64,000 nt of DNA from Clostridium formicaceticum (GTDB lineage: Bacteria; Bacillota; Clostridia; Peptostreptococcales; Natronincolaceae). This document shows positions 26,722 to 35,199 of the stretch, in pieces. The stretch is taken from the NCBI RefSeq assembly GCF_001854185.1, contig NZ_CP017603.1:3162001-3226000 (forward strand), written 5' to 3'. The first letter of the stretch is position 1. Every line of letters starts with the position of its first letter. Under the pieces are notes generated by a model. That model saw nothing but the letters and a program-made list of their open reading frames with translations. It was not told the origin of the DNA and did no database searches. Made by a program: the position numbers and the translations under genes.

Positions 26722-26830
26722 AGACATACGCTTTTAAAGATAAATTTTAATATATACGGTCTACGGTTTCGCCCAAAACCATGGGCTGCAAATGCAGCCT
26801 TTAGTATATTAAAATTTAGGAGCGTATGCC
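26722..26830. repeat. Palindromic repeat element, copy B (longest copy)
   Basis: A 109-bp imperfect inverted repeat: outer arms GACATACGC and GCGTATGCC, inner arms AAATTTTAATATA and TATATTAAAATTT. The centre contains a small GGCTGCAAATGCAGCC hairpin and a CGGTCTACGGTTTCGCCC block. Parts recur at 10402-10473 and 34942-35008. Confidence 0.65.
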
Positions 26831-26871
26831 TTATAGAAGCTATAAAATGATTTTTAGGAGTGATCATAAAT

Positions 26872-27546
26872 ATGGCTAAGAATAAAATTGCAATTTATAC
26901 GGCTATTACTGGAAAATATGAAAAATTGAAAGAACCAAGATTTGTGTCAAAAGAATGTGATTATATTTGTTTTACTGACGATAAGAATATGAAATCAAAC
27001 ATATGGGAAATACGGAAAATAAATGATCCTTCTAATCATCTAATTAAAACAGCAAGAAGATACAAAATATTGCCGCATGTATATCTACCAGACTATGAAT
27101 ATAGTATTTGGGTTGATGGAAGTATGCTGATCATAGGAGACCTTAGAAAATTGCTTAAAAAAGAATTAGGTAATGCAAACATGGCTTTTTTCAAACATCC
27201 AACAAGAAACTGTCTCTATGATGAAGCAAGGGTATGCTCTAAAAAAAAAGATAATCCAAAAATAATTTCAAAACAAATAGAAAGATATAAATTGGATGGC
27301 TATAAAAAGAAACAGGGTTTAATTGCAAGTGGGGTAATGATTAGAAAACATAATGAGGCCGAAGTAAAAAAATTAATGGAGGCTTGGTGGGATGAAGTAG
27401 CTTCCTTCAGCATAAGAGATCAAATAAGTTTTAATTATGTCGCATGGAAGAATAAAGCGAATTATAAAGCTATTCAAAAAAACATTTTTCATAATGAATA
27501 TTTTACGCGGACACTTACAGGGAGAAAAAGAAAAAAAACCAAGTAA
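26872..27546 (+). CDS. Glycosyltransferase-like protein of the TOD1/MUCI70 (DUF616) type
   Basis: A 224-residue protein starting AIYTAITGKYEKLKEP, the typical first strand of DUF616-type proteins. It then has C-F-T-D-D, R-R-Y-K-I-L-P-H-V-Y-L-P and YSIWVDGSMLI, which supplies a D-x-S/D metal-site-like motif. Later are M-A-F-F-K-H-P-x-R-N-C-L-Y-D-E and R-D-Q-I-S-F-N-Y-V. Proteins of this type are predicted retaining or inverting sugar transferases of hexosyl units. The start at 26872 follows TTAGGAG by 11 nt. Substrate unknown. Confidence 0.72.
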   Translation: MAKNKIAIYTAITGKYEKLKEPRFVSKECDYICFTDDKNMKSNIWEIRKINDPSNHLIKTARRYKILPHVYLPDYEYSIWVDGSMLIIGDLRKLLKKELGNANMAFFKHPTRNCLYDEARVCSKKKDNPKIISKQIERYKLDGYKKKQGLIASGVMIRKHNEAEVKKLMEAWWDEVASFSIRDQISFNYVAWKNKANYKAIQKNIFHNEYFTRTLTGRKRKKTK

Positions 27547-27650
27547 GTTAGTAACATATTTTTATGTTCTGAATAGATTATAGTGAAAAGAGGGAAGGAC
27601 AATAGTCTCTTTTCAAATCAAAAAAATAAATTTAAAAGGAGGAAAATAAA

Positions 27651-28301
27651 ATGGCAATTTATAGGTTTATAAGTGATAGTGCAACCACCTTTTTCAAAGA
27701 TCCAGCAGATCCAGCGTTTTCTCCAGGGGATACGGCGGTAGAGGTAACAAATCCTTTTACCTTCTGGCCCCAAATCACAAATCCAGCCCTCACAGATCAA
27801 CCTGAATATGTTTGGTCAGAGGATCCAGTAAGTCTTTCAAGCGCTGAAAATGGTGAAATAGTAGACTTTGGTTCAGCTGCGGAATCAGATGGATTAGCCG
27901 TAGGCATAGATCTAGATTTTACTATACCAGTCCATTTAACTGTTTTTGCTGACAATGCTTTTCAAGGAACATTGAGAATTCAAGGGCTAGATCTGCTAGG
28001 TATCGTACTTTTTGAAGATGAAATTCCTATTAGCGGTGGTGTTTTTGATCTAAATACAGGATTGTCGCCAACGGATGACTGGAAAATCGTTTACCAGTTT
28101 TCTGACGAGGTAGTTGTTCCTGTAGTACTTCCCATTGGTACTACGATAAGATTTGATCTAAATATTTCAGCAATGAACTATGCACAAACTGATGGTACTC
28201 CTGAAACCAACCCAGCTGCTATTCAATTTTTGTTAGAGTTATCAGACTTACCAGCTGGACTCACATTTACCCCTGATGTACCAGAAGTAATAGGCGTTTA
28301 G
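27651..28301 (+). CDS. Unknown beta-rich acidic protein of the glycan island
   Basis: A 216-residue acidic protein with no cysteine, no signal peptide and no membrane segment. Alternating hydrophobic strands (L-T-V-F-A-D-N-A-F-Q-G-T-L-R-I-Q-G-L-D-L, E-V-V-V-P-V-V-L-P-I-G-T-T-I-R-F-D-L) suggest a beta-sandwich. Its codon choice is cleaner than its neighbours and its RBS (AAAGGAGG) is among the strongest in the window, so it may be abundantly made. It sits between glycosyltransferases and has its own terminator. It could be the structural acceptor protein of the local glycosylation genes; that is speculation. Family not recognised. Confidence 0.6.
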   Translation: MAIYRFISDSATTFFKDPADPAFSPGDTAVEVTNPFTFWPQITNPALTDQPEYVWSEDPVSLSSAENGEIVDFGSAAESDGLAVGIDLDFTIPVHLTVFADNAFQGTLRIQGLDLLGIVLFEDEIPISGGVFDLNTGLSPTDDWKIVYQFSDEVVVPVVLPIGTTIRFDLNISAMNYAQTDGTPETNPAAIQFLLELSDLPAGLTFTPDVPEVIGV

Positions 28302-28315
28302 TTTATGAAACTATA

Positions 28316-28347
28316 AAACCTCACCTTTATGTGAGGGATTTTTTTTA
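28316..28347 (+). terminator. Rho-independent terminator
   Basis: Arms CCTCAC and GTGAGG with a long T-run, directly after the 27651 gene. Confidence 0.85.
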
Positions 28348-28485
28348 TCTAATAAAAACTTCAGTTGAGTTAATACGTTGTAATTCAGTGTTTCAAAGGT
28401 ATTCAGTTAACATTATATTTTAAGCTGAATATAATAAATTAGAACAATAGTCAATGATAAATACAGCAATTAAAAGGGGAGAAAT

Positions 28486-29310
28486 ATGAGGATGAAAATA
28501 AAGATTAATGGTGGTTTACATGAAATAGAAAAAGTTCGAGAAAAAGGAAATAAAAAATTTGTTTATGCCAATAAAGAAAATAAAAAAACTGTTTATACCC
28601 ATACAAATACTAATGCAAAAAAACATATTAAATATAGAGAAAAAATATGTTTTATAATATGTGTTAACAATAAAAGGAAGAGTGAAAAGGCTTTAAGTCA
28701 CATAAATTCATTAAAAATTCCTGATGGATGTAAAGTAGAGAAGATTATTATAAATGATGCTAAATATCTTACTGAAGCATATAACAGAGCTATGCGCAGC
28801 ACCAATGCAAAATATAAAGTTTATATGCATCAAGATGTATACATCACTAATCAAAATTTTATTGCGGATATTATCAATGTTTTTCAAAGAGATAAGGCAA
28901 TTGGAATGATTGGCGTTGCGGGAGCTAAAATACTTCCCCAAAATGGGTTATTACATCAATCAAACCATAAGTATGGAAATCTTATCCATATTCCACATCT
29001 TGATGGAAAGCAGTTGCCTTGGAGATTTGGAAACTTTAGGAATGCTTATGAAACTGTAAAAGGAATAGATGGATTGATAATGATTACTCAATACGATGTG
29101 CCTTGGAGGGAAGATCTTTTTACCGGATGGCATTTTTATGACGTTTCACAGAGTTTAGAGTTTATCAAAGCCGGTTATAAGGTAGTCGTCCCTAAAATGG
29201 AAAAAGTATGGTGTATACATGATTGTCCTAAAAGCGAAAAAGAAAGATACAAAAGCTATGATAAGTATAGAGAAATTTTTGTCAATGTGTATAAAAAATA
29301 TTTAGGCTAA
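28486..29310 (+). CDS. StrF-like (GT2_5) glycosyltransferase with short N-terminal module
   Basis: A 274-residue protein. Residues about 3-33 repeat the lysine-rich module of the 19666 protein (MKIKINGGLHEI then KGNKKFVYANK). From residue 50 a glycosyltransferase domain of the StrF-like type follows: KICFIICVNNKRK, AKYKVYMHQDVYI with the family's H-Q-D-V motif, I-G-V-A-G-A-K, and W-R-E-D-L-F-T-G-W-H-F-Y-D-V-S-Q near residue 205. ATG 28486 or ATG 28492 could start it; the second aligns with the 19666 protein. Substrate unknown. Confidence 0.8.
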   Translation: MRMKIKINGGLHEIEKVREKGNKKFVYANKENKKTVYTHTNTNAKKHIKYREKICFIICVNNKRKSEKALSHINSLKIPDGCKVEKIIINDAKYLTEAYNRAMRSTNAKYKVYMHQDVYITNQNFIADIINVFQRDKAIGMIGVAGAKILPQNGLLHQSNHKYGNLIHIPHLDGKQLPWRFGNFRNAYETVKGIDGLIMITQYDVPWREDLFTGWHFYDVSQSLEFIKAGYKVVVPKMEKVWCIHDCPKSEKERYKSYDKYREIFVNVYKKYLG

Positions 29311-29487
29311 ACTTCTTAAGTAATGAAGCCTATTTATTTTATATGAGACATTGTAAAAACAACTTTACTCTTCCTATAAATAAGTAGTGATACACAATTT
29401 TATCGTGCTTTCATACAGATAAAGTATAAGTATTTTGATGGAGATTGATTCAATGCAGTAAGACTTATGTAGAGGAGGAGATTTAAA

Positions 29488-30225
29488 GTGGAGACGAGAG
29501 ATAAAAAGAAATTTCTACAGCATTTGCAGAAAGAATATAAGATTTATAATGTAAAGGAGGTATATCCATTAACTGTAGGTAAATCAAATATTTTTTTTGA
29601 GGGAAGCCATTTATCAACAAATAAAAGAGTTTTTATAAAATATGATAGATATTTCTGTGGTTCTATAACTCGGGAAGCACAGATACTTCAATTGCCAAGA
29701 CTGAAGAAGTCACCCTATTTCCCTAATGTGATTACCTACGAAGATGATGTATTTCCTTTTGTTGTTTTTGAGTTCATTGAAGGAATGATGCTAAGTAAGA
29801 TGCTTAGTAACGCAAAACTAAGAGATAGGTTACTATCAAAAAATGAACAAAAAGAGAAATTTTTGTTACAACTGCTAAGTATATTAAAAACTCTTCACAA
29901 AGAAAATATTATTCACCGTGACATCCATCCCAAAAATATTATGGTAGCTCAAAATCAAGATAAAAATTTAGATAGATTAATTTTGATTGATTTTTCATTT
30001 GCAGTTGGCATCAATAGATTTCCAGAACTTCCCTATTTAATCCATAGCAAACGATTGAAACTTTTAGGTATAGCAGACTATAGGCCTCAAATATATAAGT
30101 GGGATAATCAGTATTCGATTGCTAAAATAGCAAAACAAATAGATAAAAACTGCGATAAGAAGTTTCCATATATTTGGCATGAGATGGATTCCTATAAAGA
30201 AAAATTAGTGTATATTTATAAATAA
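29488..30225 (+). CDS. Protein-kinase-fold protein (eukaryotic-like/LPS-kinase-like)
   Basis: A 245-residue kinase-like protein. The ATP-site lysine is in R-V-F-I-K-Y, the alpha-C glutamate in T-R-E-A-Q-I-L, the hinge in VVFEFIEGMML, the catalytic loop is IIHRDIHPKNIM with Asp and Asn kept, and the magnesium loop is LIDFSFA (DFS in place of DFG). It lacks the usual glycine-rich loop spacing and ends just after the core helices. Such proteins in glycan loci can phosphorylate sugars (WaaP/Kdo-kinase style) or proteins. RBS GAGGAGG; a single gene with no membrane segment. Substrate cannot be told from sequence. Confidence 0.72.
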   Translation: METRDKKKFLQHLQKEYKIYNVKEVYPLTVGKSNIFFEGSHLSTNKRVFIKYDRYFCGSITREAQILQLPRLKKSPYFPNVITYEDDVFPFVVFEFIEGMMLSKMLSNAKLRDRLLSKNEQKEKFLLQLLSILKTLHKENIIHRDIHPKNIMVAQNQDKNLDRLILIDFSFAVGINRFPELPYLIHSKRLKLLGIADYRPQIYKWDNQYSIAKIAKQIDKNCDKKFPYIWHEMDSYKEKLVYIYK

Positions 30226-30361
30226 TAATAGTCATAAAACGCCTTTGTTTGCATAGTTACAGAGGATTAAGAAAAGTTCATAGATAGCATAATCAGCAGC
30301 ATAAAATAGTACTAGATTGGATTCTTTAGCTTAAAAAGTCATAATCGGGATGTGATAAAGA

Positions 30362-31054
30362 ATGATCAAGGAGGAAAGTTTATTATCGGCAGATGAAGTC
30401 ATTGAAAAAATGTATACGGCTTATAGAAATAAGCAGGGATTGTCCATTGTAAGATTAGGCGATGGGGAAGCCTTAGCCTTAGCTCAGGAAGTTGTATTGC
30501 GTTGTGATGAAATAAAAAAGAGGAAATGGTTACCTTATGCTGGATTAACTGTACCGGATTTAAAGGCTAGAGATGAACTTGTTGCTTCAGTGAAAAAAGC
30601 AGATATTGTTGGAGTAGCAATGAATGAATTACCGGACTTTACTCCTTTGCTGATAAAAGTTTTTGAGGCCCACCAGATAAACACAAACCAAAAGGTACTG
30701 ACAAATGCATGTATTAATTATTTTCTAATGGAGAAGCAAAGGTTAAAAAAATTTTTATTACAATCTCCTAAGCCAAGGGTTTTTCTTATAGGCAATAAGG
30801 TAGACAGACTAGTGCCTTATTTAACGAGGGAAGGTATAAGAGTAGTAGGATTACTTAGAGCCGTAAGAGGATTAAAGGATTGTTCTAAGATCGTAAAGCT
30901 CACTTCTCTATATCGAAATCGCTTTGACATCGTATTGGTTTCAGCTGGAATTCCTGCTGTGATTATCAGTGAAAGAATTGCAAAAGAGTATAGTACGATT
31001 ACATTAGATTTTGGTCATGCAGCAGACTTGATTATAAAAAGAAAATATTTTTAA
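30362..31054 (+). CDS. GT-D-fold glycosyltransferase domain protein
   Basis: A 230-residue protein with the GT-D (DUF1792-like) signature LSIVRLGDGEALAL near residue 26, where the D-G-E binds metal and nucleotide sugar. It also has P-Y-A-G-L-T-V-P-D-L, F-L-I-G-N-K-V-D and the final L-D-F-G-H-A-A-D. This fold transfers glucose or related sugars, for example to serine-rich adhesins in streptococci. ATG 30362 follows a weak RBS-like GGGATGTG stretch. It is the last clear glycosyltransferase of the island and has a terminator behind it. Confidence 0.8.
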   Translation: MIKEESLLSADEVIEKMYTAYRNKQGLSIVRLGDGEALALAQEVVLRCDEIKKRKWLPYAGLTVPDLKARDELVASVKKADIVGVAMNELPDFTPLLIKVFEAHQINTNQKVLTNACINYFLMEKQRLKKFLLQSPKPRVFLIGNKVDRLVPYLTREGIRVVGLLRAVRGLKDCSKIVKLTSLYRNRFDIVLVSAGIPAVIISERIAKEYSTITLDFGHAADLIIKRKYF

Positions 31055-31079
31055 GAGATAAAAGATAAAGCATAAAAAA

Positions 31080-31109
31080 TGAACCTCTGAGAGAGGTTTT
31101 TTTATTTTT
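31080..31109 (+). terminator. Rho-independent terminator closing the glycan island
   Basis: AACCTCT and AGAGGTT arms followed by a T-run. Confidence 0.85.
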
Positions 31110-31127
31110 ATCAAGGAAAGATTTAAA

Positions 31128-31436
31128 TTAATTATTTGTACTTTTATTTTTCAGTAAATAAACCTGCGCTTCTATTAGAATTTCTAGCAATAAGACATTG
31201 AATTCTATGTCCAAATACTCTAAAATAGTTTTTGTATAGCTTATGGCTAAATGCTTTTTTTCTTCGTTTGAGATATCTTTTTCTGTTTGTTCTATAAATA
31301 GAACAACTCTATTGATAAGGGTTTCAACTTTTTCCATGTCTTTATTATTAATGGTTTTACTAAGAACGGGAGCTACAACAAAAATAAAGATGACTGTAAG
31401 AAAAGTAATCATCACAAAAAGTATTAAATCAATCAT
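31128..31436 (-). CDS. Small membrane protein resembling LLH-family phage holins
   Basis: A 102-residue protein with one N-terminal membrane helix (residues 3-28) and an amphipathic helical tail: M-E-K-V-E-T-L-I-N-R-V-V-L-F-I-E-Q, E-E-K-K-H-L-A-I-S-Y and L-E-I-L-I-E-A-Q-V-Y-L-L. This is the layout of LLH-type holins (TM, then A-V-x-x-x-E-Q, then K-K-x-x-A and I-E-A-A-V). No endolysin or other phage gene is near, so it may be a domesticated or simply unrelated membrane protein. RBS AGGAGG. Divergent from the isc operon. Confidence 0.6.
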   Translation of the reverse strand: MIDLILFVMITFLTVIFIFVVAPVLSKTINNKDMEKVETLINRVVLFIEQTEKDISNEEKKHLAISYTKTILEYLDIEFNVLLLEILIEAQVYLLKNKSTNN

Positions 31437-31580
31437 TCATTAGACACCTCCTTATATCCATATTGTATTTTAGAAGAATATAAAAGGTGCAGAAATATAA
31501 AATATTATTGGATAAAAAGAAGAAATAAGAGATAAGATTGTATTTTTTTTCATAATTTTGGCGATTTTATTTTTGGAATC

Positions 31581-31609
31581 TTGACAAAAATACTAGGAGA
31601 TACTATAAT
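31581..31609 (+). promoter_or_regulatory. Sigma-A promoter of the isc operon
   Basis: TTGACA (31581-31586), a 17-nt spacer, and TATAAT (31604-31609): full consensus. The sequence just downstream (ATTAAACTCCAAT region) is a plausible operator for the Rrf2 regulator. Confidence 0.9.
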
Positions 31610-31657
31610 TAAATTAAACTCCAATCATTTTACTTGGAATTCGGGGAGGTAGGTAGT

Positions 31658-32107
31658 TTGAAGCTTTCAACTAAAGGAAGGTATGGATTAAAGGCAATGT
31701 TTGACTTAGCTCTTCATTATGGCGATGGTCCCATTGCTTTAAAGCATATTGCAGAGAGGCAGGAAATATCTGATCACTACTTGGAGCAGCTGGTAGCTAT
31801 CTTAAGAAAAGCTGGTCTAGTGAAAAGTGTAAGAGGCGCACAGGGAGGATATATGTTAGCCAGTGAGCCTAGAAACATCACAGTAGGAGATATTATCAGA
31901 ACACTGGAGGGTCCTTTAGCGCCTTCTGATTGTGTGATGGAGGAGGAACCTAAAAATTGTGAAAAAGCCAACTATTGTGCTACAAAGATGGTATGGGAAA
32001 AAATTCGAGATAGTGTAAACGAAGTCATAGATTCTATTTCACTAGAAGATATGCTGGAGGACCATAATAAAATTAAAAATAAAGACAATTATATGTTTTA
32101 TATATAA
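31658..32107 (+). CDS. iscR: Rrf2-family Fe-S cluster regulator (IscR-like)
   Basis: Winged-helix regulator heading the iron-sulfur/tRNA-thiolation operon. The 149-residue protein starts with TTG at 31658 behind GGGGAGG (spacing 7). It has the canonical Rrf2 start KLSTKGRYGLKAM, helix-turn-helix around residues 28-60 (LEQLVAILRKAGLVKSVRG) and wing GAQGGYML. Cys92, Cys101 and Cys107 form a three-cysteine cluster like that of IscR, with wider first spacing, so Fe-S ligation is likely. It probably represses its own operon when the cluster is present; by inference from family and position. Confidence 0.88.
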   Translation: MKLSTKGRYGLKAMFDLALHYGDGPIALKHIAERQEISDHYLEQLVAILRKAGLVKSVRGAQGGYMLASEPRNITVGDIIRTLEGPLAPSDCVMEEEPKNCEKANYCATKMVWEKIRDSVNEVIDSISLEDMLEDHNKIKNKDNYMFYI

Positions 32108-32160
32108 AAAATTAAGTTTATAAAATAAGTAAATCATTATATGTTTAAGGAGAGGATCAC

Positions 32161-33342
32161 ATGAAGGTGTACTTAGATTACGCTGCTACAACACCAGTAA
32201 AAAAAGAAGTTTTAGAAGAAATGTTGCCTTATTTTCATCAACATTTTGGCAATCCATCAAGTATCCATTCGTTTGGTAGAGAGAGCAAAAAAGCTATAGA
32301 TTCAGCGAGAGATAAGGTTGCTAAATCCCTAGGTGCAAAATCTGAAGAAATATATTTTACAGGTAGTGGATCTGAAGCAGATAACTGGGCGATTAAAGGT
32401 GTGGCTTATGCTTTAAAGGCCAAAGGGAACCATATTATAACTTCTAAAATTGAACATCATGCAGTGTTACATACCTGCCAATATTTAGAAAAAGAAGGAT
32501 TTGAAGTTACGTATTTGGATGTAGATCAATATGGTCTTATTGATTTAGAAGACTTGAAAAATGCTATTAAAGATAATACAATACTTATAACGATTATGTA
32601 TGCTAATAATGAAATTGGAACGATACAACCTATCAAAGAAATAGCAAGCATAGCAAAAGAAAAATCAATCATTTTTCATACAGACGCAGTACAAGCTTAT
32701 GGTAATATTGAAATCGATGTACAAGAGTTAGGTGCTGATTTAATATCTATTTCTGCTCATAAAATTTATGGCCCTAAGGGAATTGGTGCTTTATATATTA
32801 GAAAAGGTGCAAAACTCAATCAGTTAATACATGGAGGGGGACAAGAAAAGAAAAGAAGAGCTGGTACTGAAAACTTGCCAGGAATCGTTGGATTTGGTAA
32901 AGCCGCAGAAATAGCTCATGAAAACATAAAAGAACATAATCAACGGCTGATGCAGTTAAGGGATCAATTAATTCATAAATTAACCGGTAAAATACCTTAT
33001 ACGCGGTTGAATGGACATCCGAAAAAAAGACTTCCTGGTAATGTAAACCTATCCTTCGAATTTATTGAGGGAGAAGCATTATTACTAAGTCTTGATATGC
33101 TTGGAATTGCTGGTTCTAGTGGTTCTGCCTGTACATCAGGTTCTTTAGATCCTTCTCATGTCTTAATGGCTATAGGACTTTCTCATGAGATTGCTCATGG
33201 CTCCCTTAGACTATCATTAGGAGATATTACCACGCAAGAAGAGATTGATTATGTTGTTGAAAAATTACCACCAGTTGTAGCAAGACTAAGAGAAATGTCA
33301 CCGTTGTATGAAAAAGTAAAGGGGGAAGCAAAAAGTGTATAG
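32161..33342 (+). CDS. iscS: Cysteine desulfurase IscS/NifS
   Basis: PLP enzyme that takes sulfur from cysteine for Fe-S clusters and tRNA thiolation. The 393-residue protein has [18 protein letters not shown], the PLP-lysine motif [11 protein letters not shown] (Lys near residue 201) and the active-site cysteine in [18 protein letters not shown] (near residue 325). RBS AAGGAGAGG. It ends 8 nt inside iscU, so the two are translationally coupled. It supplies sulfur to both IscU and MnmA, which follow. Confidence 0.95.
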   Translation: MKVYLDYAATTPVKKEVLEEMLPYFHQHFGNPSSIHSFGRESKKAIDSARDKVAKSLGAKSEEIYFTGSGSEADNWAIKGVAYALKAKGNHIITSKIEHHAVLHTCQYLEKEGFEVTYLDVDQYGLIDLEDLKNAIKDNTILITIMYANNEIGTIQPIKEIASIAKEKSIIFHTDAVQAYGNIEIDVQELGADLISISAHKIYGPKGIGALYIRKGAKLNQLIHGGGQEKKRRAGTENLPGIVGFGKAAEIAHENIKEHNQRLMQLRDQLIHKLTGKIPYTRLNGHPKKRLPGNVNLSFEFIEGEALLLSLDMLGIAGSSGSACTSGSLDPSHVLMAIGLSHEIAHGSLRLSLGDITTQEEIDYVVEKLPPVVARLREMSPLYEKVKGEAKSV

Positions 33343-33787
33343 TGATAAAGTAATGGAACATTTTATGAATCCTAGAAATGTAGGGGAAATAGAAAATGCA
33401 GATGCAGTAGGTCAGGTGGGTAACCCTAAATGTGGAGATATTATGAAAATGTATTTAAAAATAGAAGAAGGTGTTATTGTAGATGTAAAGTTTAAAACCT
33501 TTGGCTGTGGTTCTGCAATAGCAACTTCCAGCATGGCTACAGAAATGATAAAAGGAAAAACGATTGAAGAAGCGCTTCACTTAACAAATAATGCTGTAGC
33601 AGAGGCACTGGATGGATTACCACCTGTAAAAATGCATTGTTCTGTTTTAGCAGAACAGGCAGTAAAATCTGCAATTTATGATTATGCCAACAAGCATGAT
33701 TTATATTTTAAAGAATTAGAAGGTTTTGACCCTAATGAAGAGCATGATCATCATCATGATGAGGATGAAGAAGGAGAACATTGCTAA
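33335..33787 (+). CDS. iscU: Iron-sulfur cluster scaffold IscU/NifU
   Basis: Fe-S assembly scaffold. The 150-residue protein has the three cysteine ligands in [18 protein letters not shown] and M-H-C-S-V-L-A. The C-terminus carries a His/Asp/Glu-rich tail ([14 protein letters not shown]) that may bind metal; such tails occur in clostridial NifU-like scaffolds but are not universal. GTG start, overlapping iscS. A terminator-like hairpin lies between it and mnmA. Confidence 0.94.
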   Translation: MYSDKVMEHFMNPRNVGEIENADAVGQVGNPKCGDIMKMYLKIEEGVIVDVKFKTFGCGSAIATSSMATEMIKGKTIEEALHLTNNAVAEALDGLPPVKMHCSVLAEQAVKSAIYDYANKHDLYFKELEGFDPNEEHDHHHDEDEEGEHC

Positions 33788-33790
33788 AAT

Positions 33791-33822
33791 AAAAAACCCG
33801 AGAAAATTCTCGGGTTTATTCT
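33791..33822 (+). terminator. Hairpin between iscU and mnmA
   Basis: Arms AAACCCGAGA and TCTCGGGTTT with a short T stretch; it probably attenuates or ends isc transcription before mnmA. Confidence 0.8.
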
Positions 33823-33849
33823 TGTCAAAATGTAGGTGAGGTGAGAAGA

Positions 33850-34935
33850 TTGAAAAAAAATAATCGCGTCTTGTTAGGAATGAGTGGTGGCGTGGATAGT
33901 TCGGTAGCTGCCTATCTATTAAAAAAACAGGGCTATGAAGTAATAGGTGTTACAATGCAGATATGGCAGGATGATGAAGAAGTCAATAAATCAGATGTTG
34001 GCTGCTGTTCTTTGTCAGCGGTAGAGGATGCTAGGCGAGTGGCTACTAAACTAAGCATACCTTTCTATGTAATGAATTTTAAAGAGGTTTTTAAAGAAAA
34101 AGTTATTGACTATTTTATAGACGAGTATACAAAGGGAAGAACACCAAACCCTTGTATTGCCTGCAATAAACATATTAAGTTTGAAGAATTTTTAAGAAGA
34201 GCACTTCAATTAGATTGTTACTATGTAGCTACTGGCCACTATGCTAAGATAGAATACGATGAAAGTATAGACAGATATCTGCTTAAAGAATCTATTACCG
34301 ATGAAAAAGATCAAACCTATGCATTATATAATATGACGCAGCATCAATTAAAACATACATTAATGCCATTGGGTTACTATAATAAAGATGAAATAAGAAA
34401 AATAGCAGAAGAACTAGATTTACCGGTGGCGACAAAACCAGATAGTCAAGAGATATGCTTTGTGCCAGATAATGACTATGGTAATTTTGTAGAGGAAAAT
34501 AGTTCTAAGAAAATTCTTGCAGGAGATTTTGTAGACCAACGAGGAAATGTTTTAGGTAAGCATAAAGGGATCATCTACTATACAATAGGTCAAAGGAAAG
34601 GTTTAGGAATTGCATTAGGAAAGCCTGCTTATGTTACTGAAATCATACCAGAGACAAACCAAGTTGTACTAGGGGATCAGGAAGCTGTTTTTGGTAAAGA
34701 ACTTATTGCGAATGAAGTGAACTTTATTCCTTTTGACAACTTAGATACTCCTCGGAGAGTAAAAGCAAAGGTTCGGTATAATAGTAAGGCAGCCTTTGCT
34801 ACGCTATATCCTTATGGAGAAGAGATGCGATTGGTTTTTGATGAGCCACAAAGAGCGATTACTCCTGGCCAAGCGGTTGTACTTTATGACGAGGATATTG
34901 TTGTAGGTGGGGGCACGATTATAAAAAAACTATAG
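33850..34935 (+). CDS. mnmA: tRNA-specific 2-thiouridylase MnmA
   Basis: Adenylates and thiolates U34 of tRNA-Lys, -Glu and -Gln using sulfur relayed from IscS. It has the PP-loop [15 protein letters not shown] at the N-terminus, the first catalytic cysteine in P-N-P-C-I-A-C-N, the second in S-Q-E-I-C-F-V-P-D and the [17 protein letters not shown] motif of the C-terminal half. TTG 33850 (AGGTGAG upstream) is preferred; GTG 33841 overlaps the RBS. Normal length, about 361 residues. Confidence 0.95.
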   Translation: MKKNNRVLLGMSGGVDSSVAAYLLKKQGYEVIGVTMQIWQDDEEVNKSDVGCCSLSAVEDARRVATKLSIPFYVMNFKEVFKEKVIDYFIDEYTKGRTPNPCIACNKHIKFEEFLRRALQLDCYYVATGHYAKIEYDESIDRYLLKESITDEKDQTYALYNMTQHQLKHTLMPLGYYNKDEIRKIAEELDLPVATKPDSQEICFVPDNDYGNFVEENSSKKILAGDFVDQRGNVLGKHKGIIYYTIGQRKGLGIALGKPAYVTEIIPETNQVVLGDQEAVFGKELIANEVNFIPFDNLDTPRRVKAKVRYNSKAAFATLYPYGEEMRLVFDEPQRAITPGQAVVLYDEDIVVGGGTIIKKL

Positions 34936-34941
34936 CTATAC

Positions 34942-35008
34942 GTGTATGATCTTTAATACACTAAGGGCGCAATCGTAGACTCCGGTTATTTAAATTTAAA
35001 GACATACA
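34942..35008. repeat. Palindromic repeat element, copy C
   Basis: Arms GTATGATCTTTAA and TTAAAGACATAC. On the - strand the interior AGTCTACGATTGCGCCC and TTAGTGTATTAAA match the CGGTCTACGGTTTCGCCC and TTTAGTATATTAAA blocks of copy B (26722-26830), without the middle hairpin of B. Confidence 0.5.
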
Positions 35009-35038
35009 TTCATATGAAGATAATATAAGGCAAAAAAG

Positions 35039-35091
35039 CATAAAATCTTATAGGACTGTGAAAGAAGCCTATAGGATTTTATGTTTTTTTT
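35039..35091 (+). terminator. Strong terminator after mnmA
   Basis: Sixteen-nt arms (CATAAAATCTTATAGG and CCTATAGGATTTTATG) and eight T residues. Confidence 0.9.
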
Positions 35092-35199
35092 GTTTGAAAA
35101 CTATGACTGAGTATACAAGTATTGGGCGAATTTTTTAAAACAATTAAAGTAAAAATAATAAAAAAACTATAATAACCTTTGTGAAAATGAGGGATTATC

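Noticed and set aside
31128-31436. Prophage remnant
   Set aside because: Only one holin-like gene is present, without integrase, capsid or lysin genes nearby.
33791-33822. Attenuator or riboswitch between iscU and mnmA
   Set aside because: It is a plain GC hairpin with T residues, without a competing structure; a terminator is the simpler reading.
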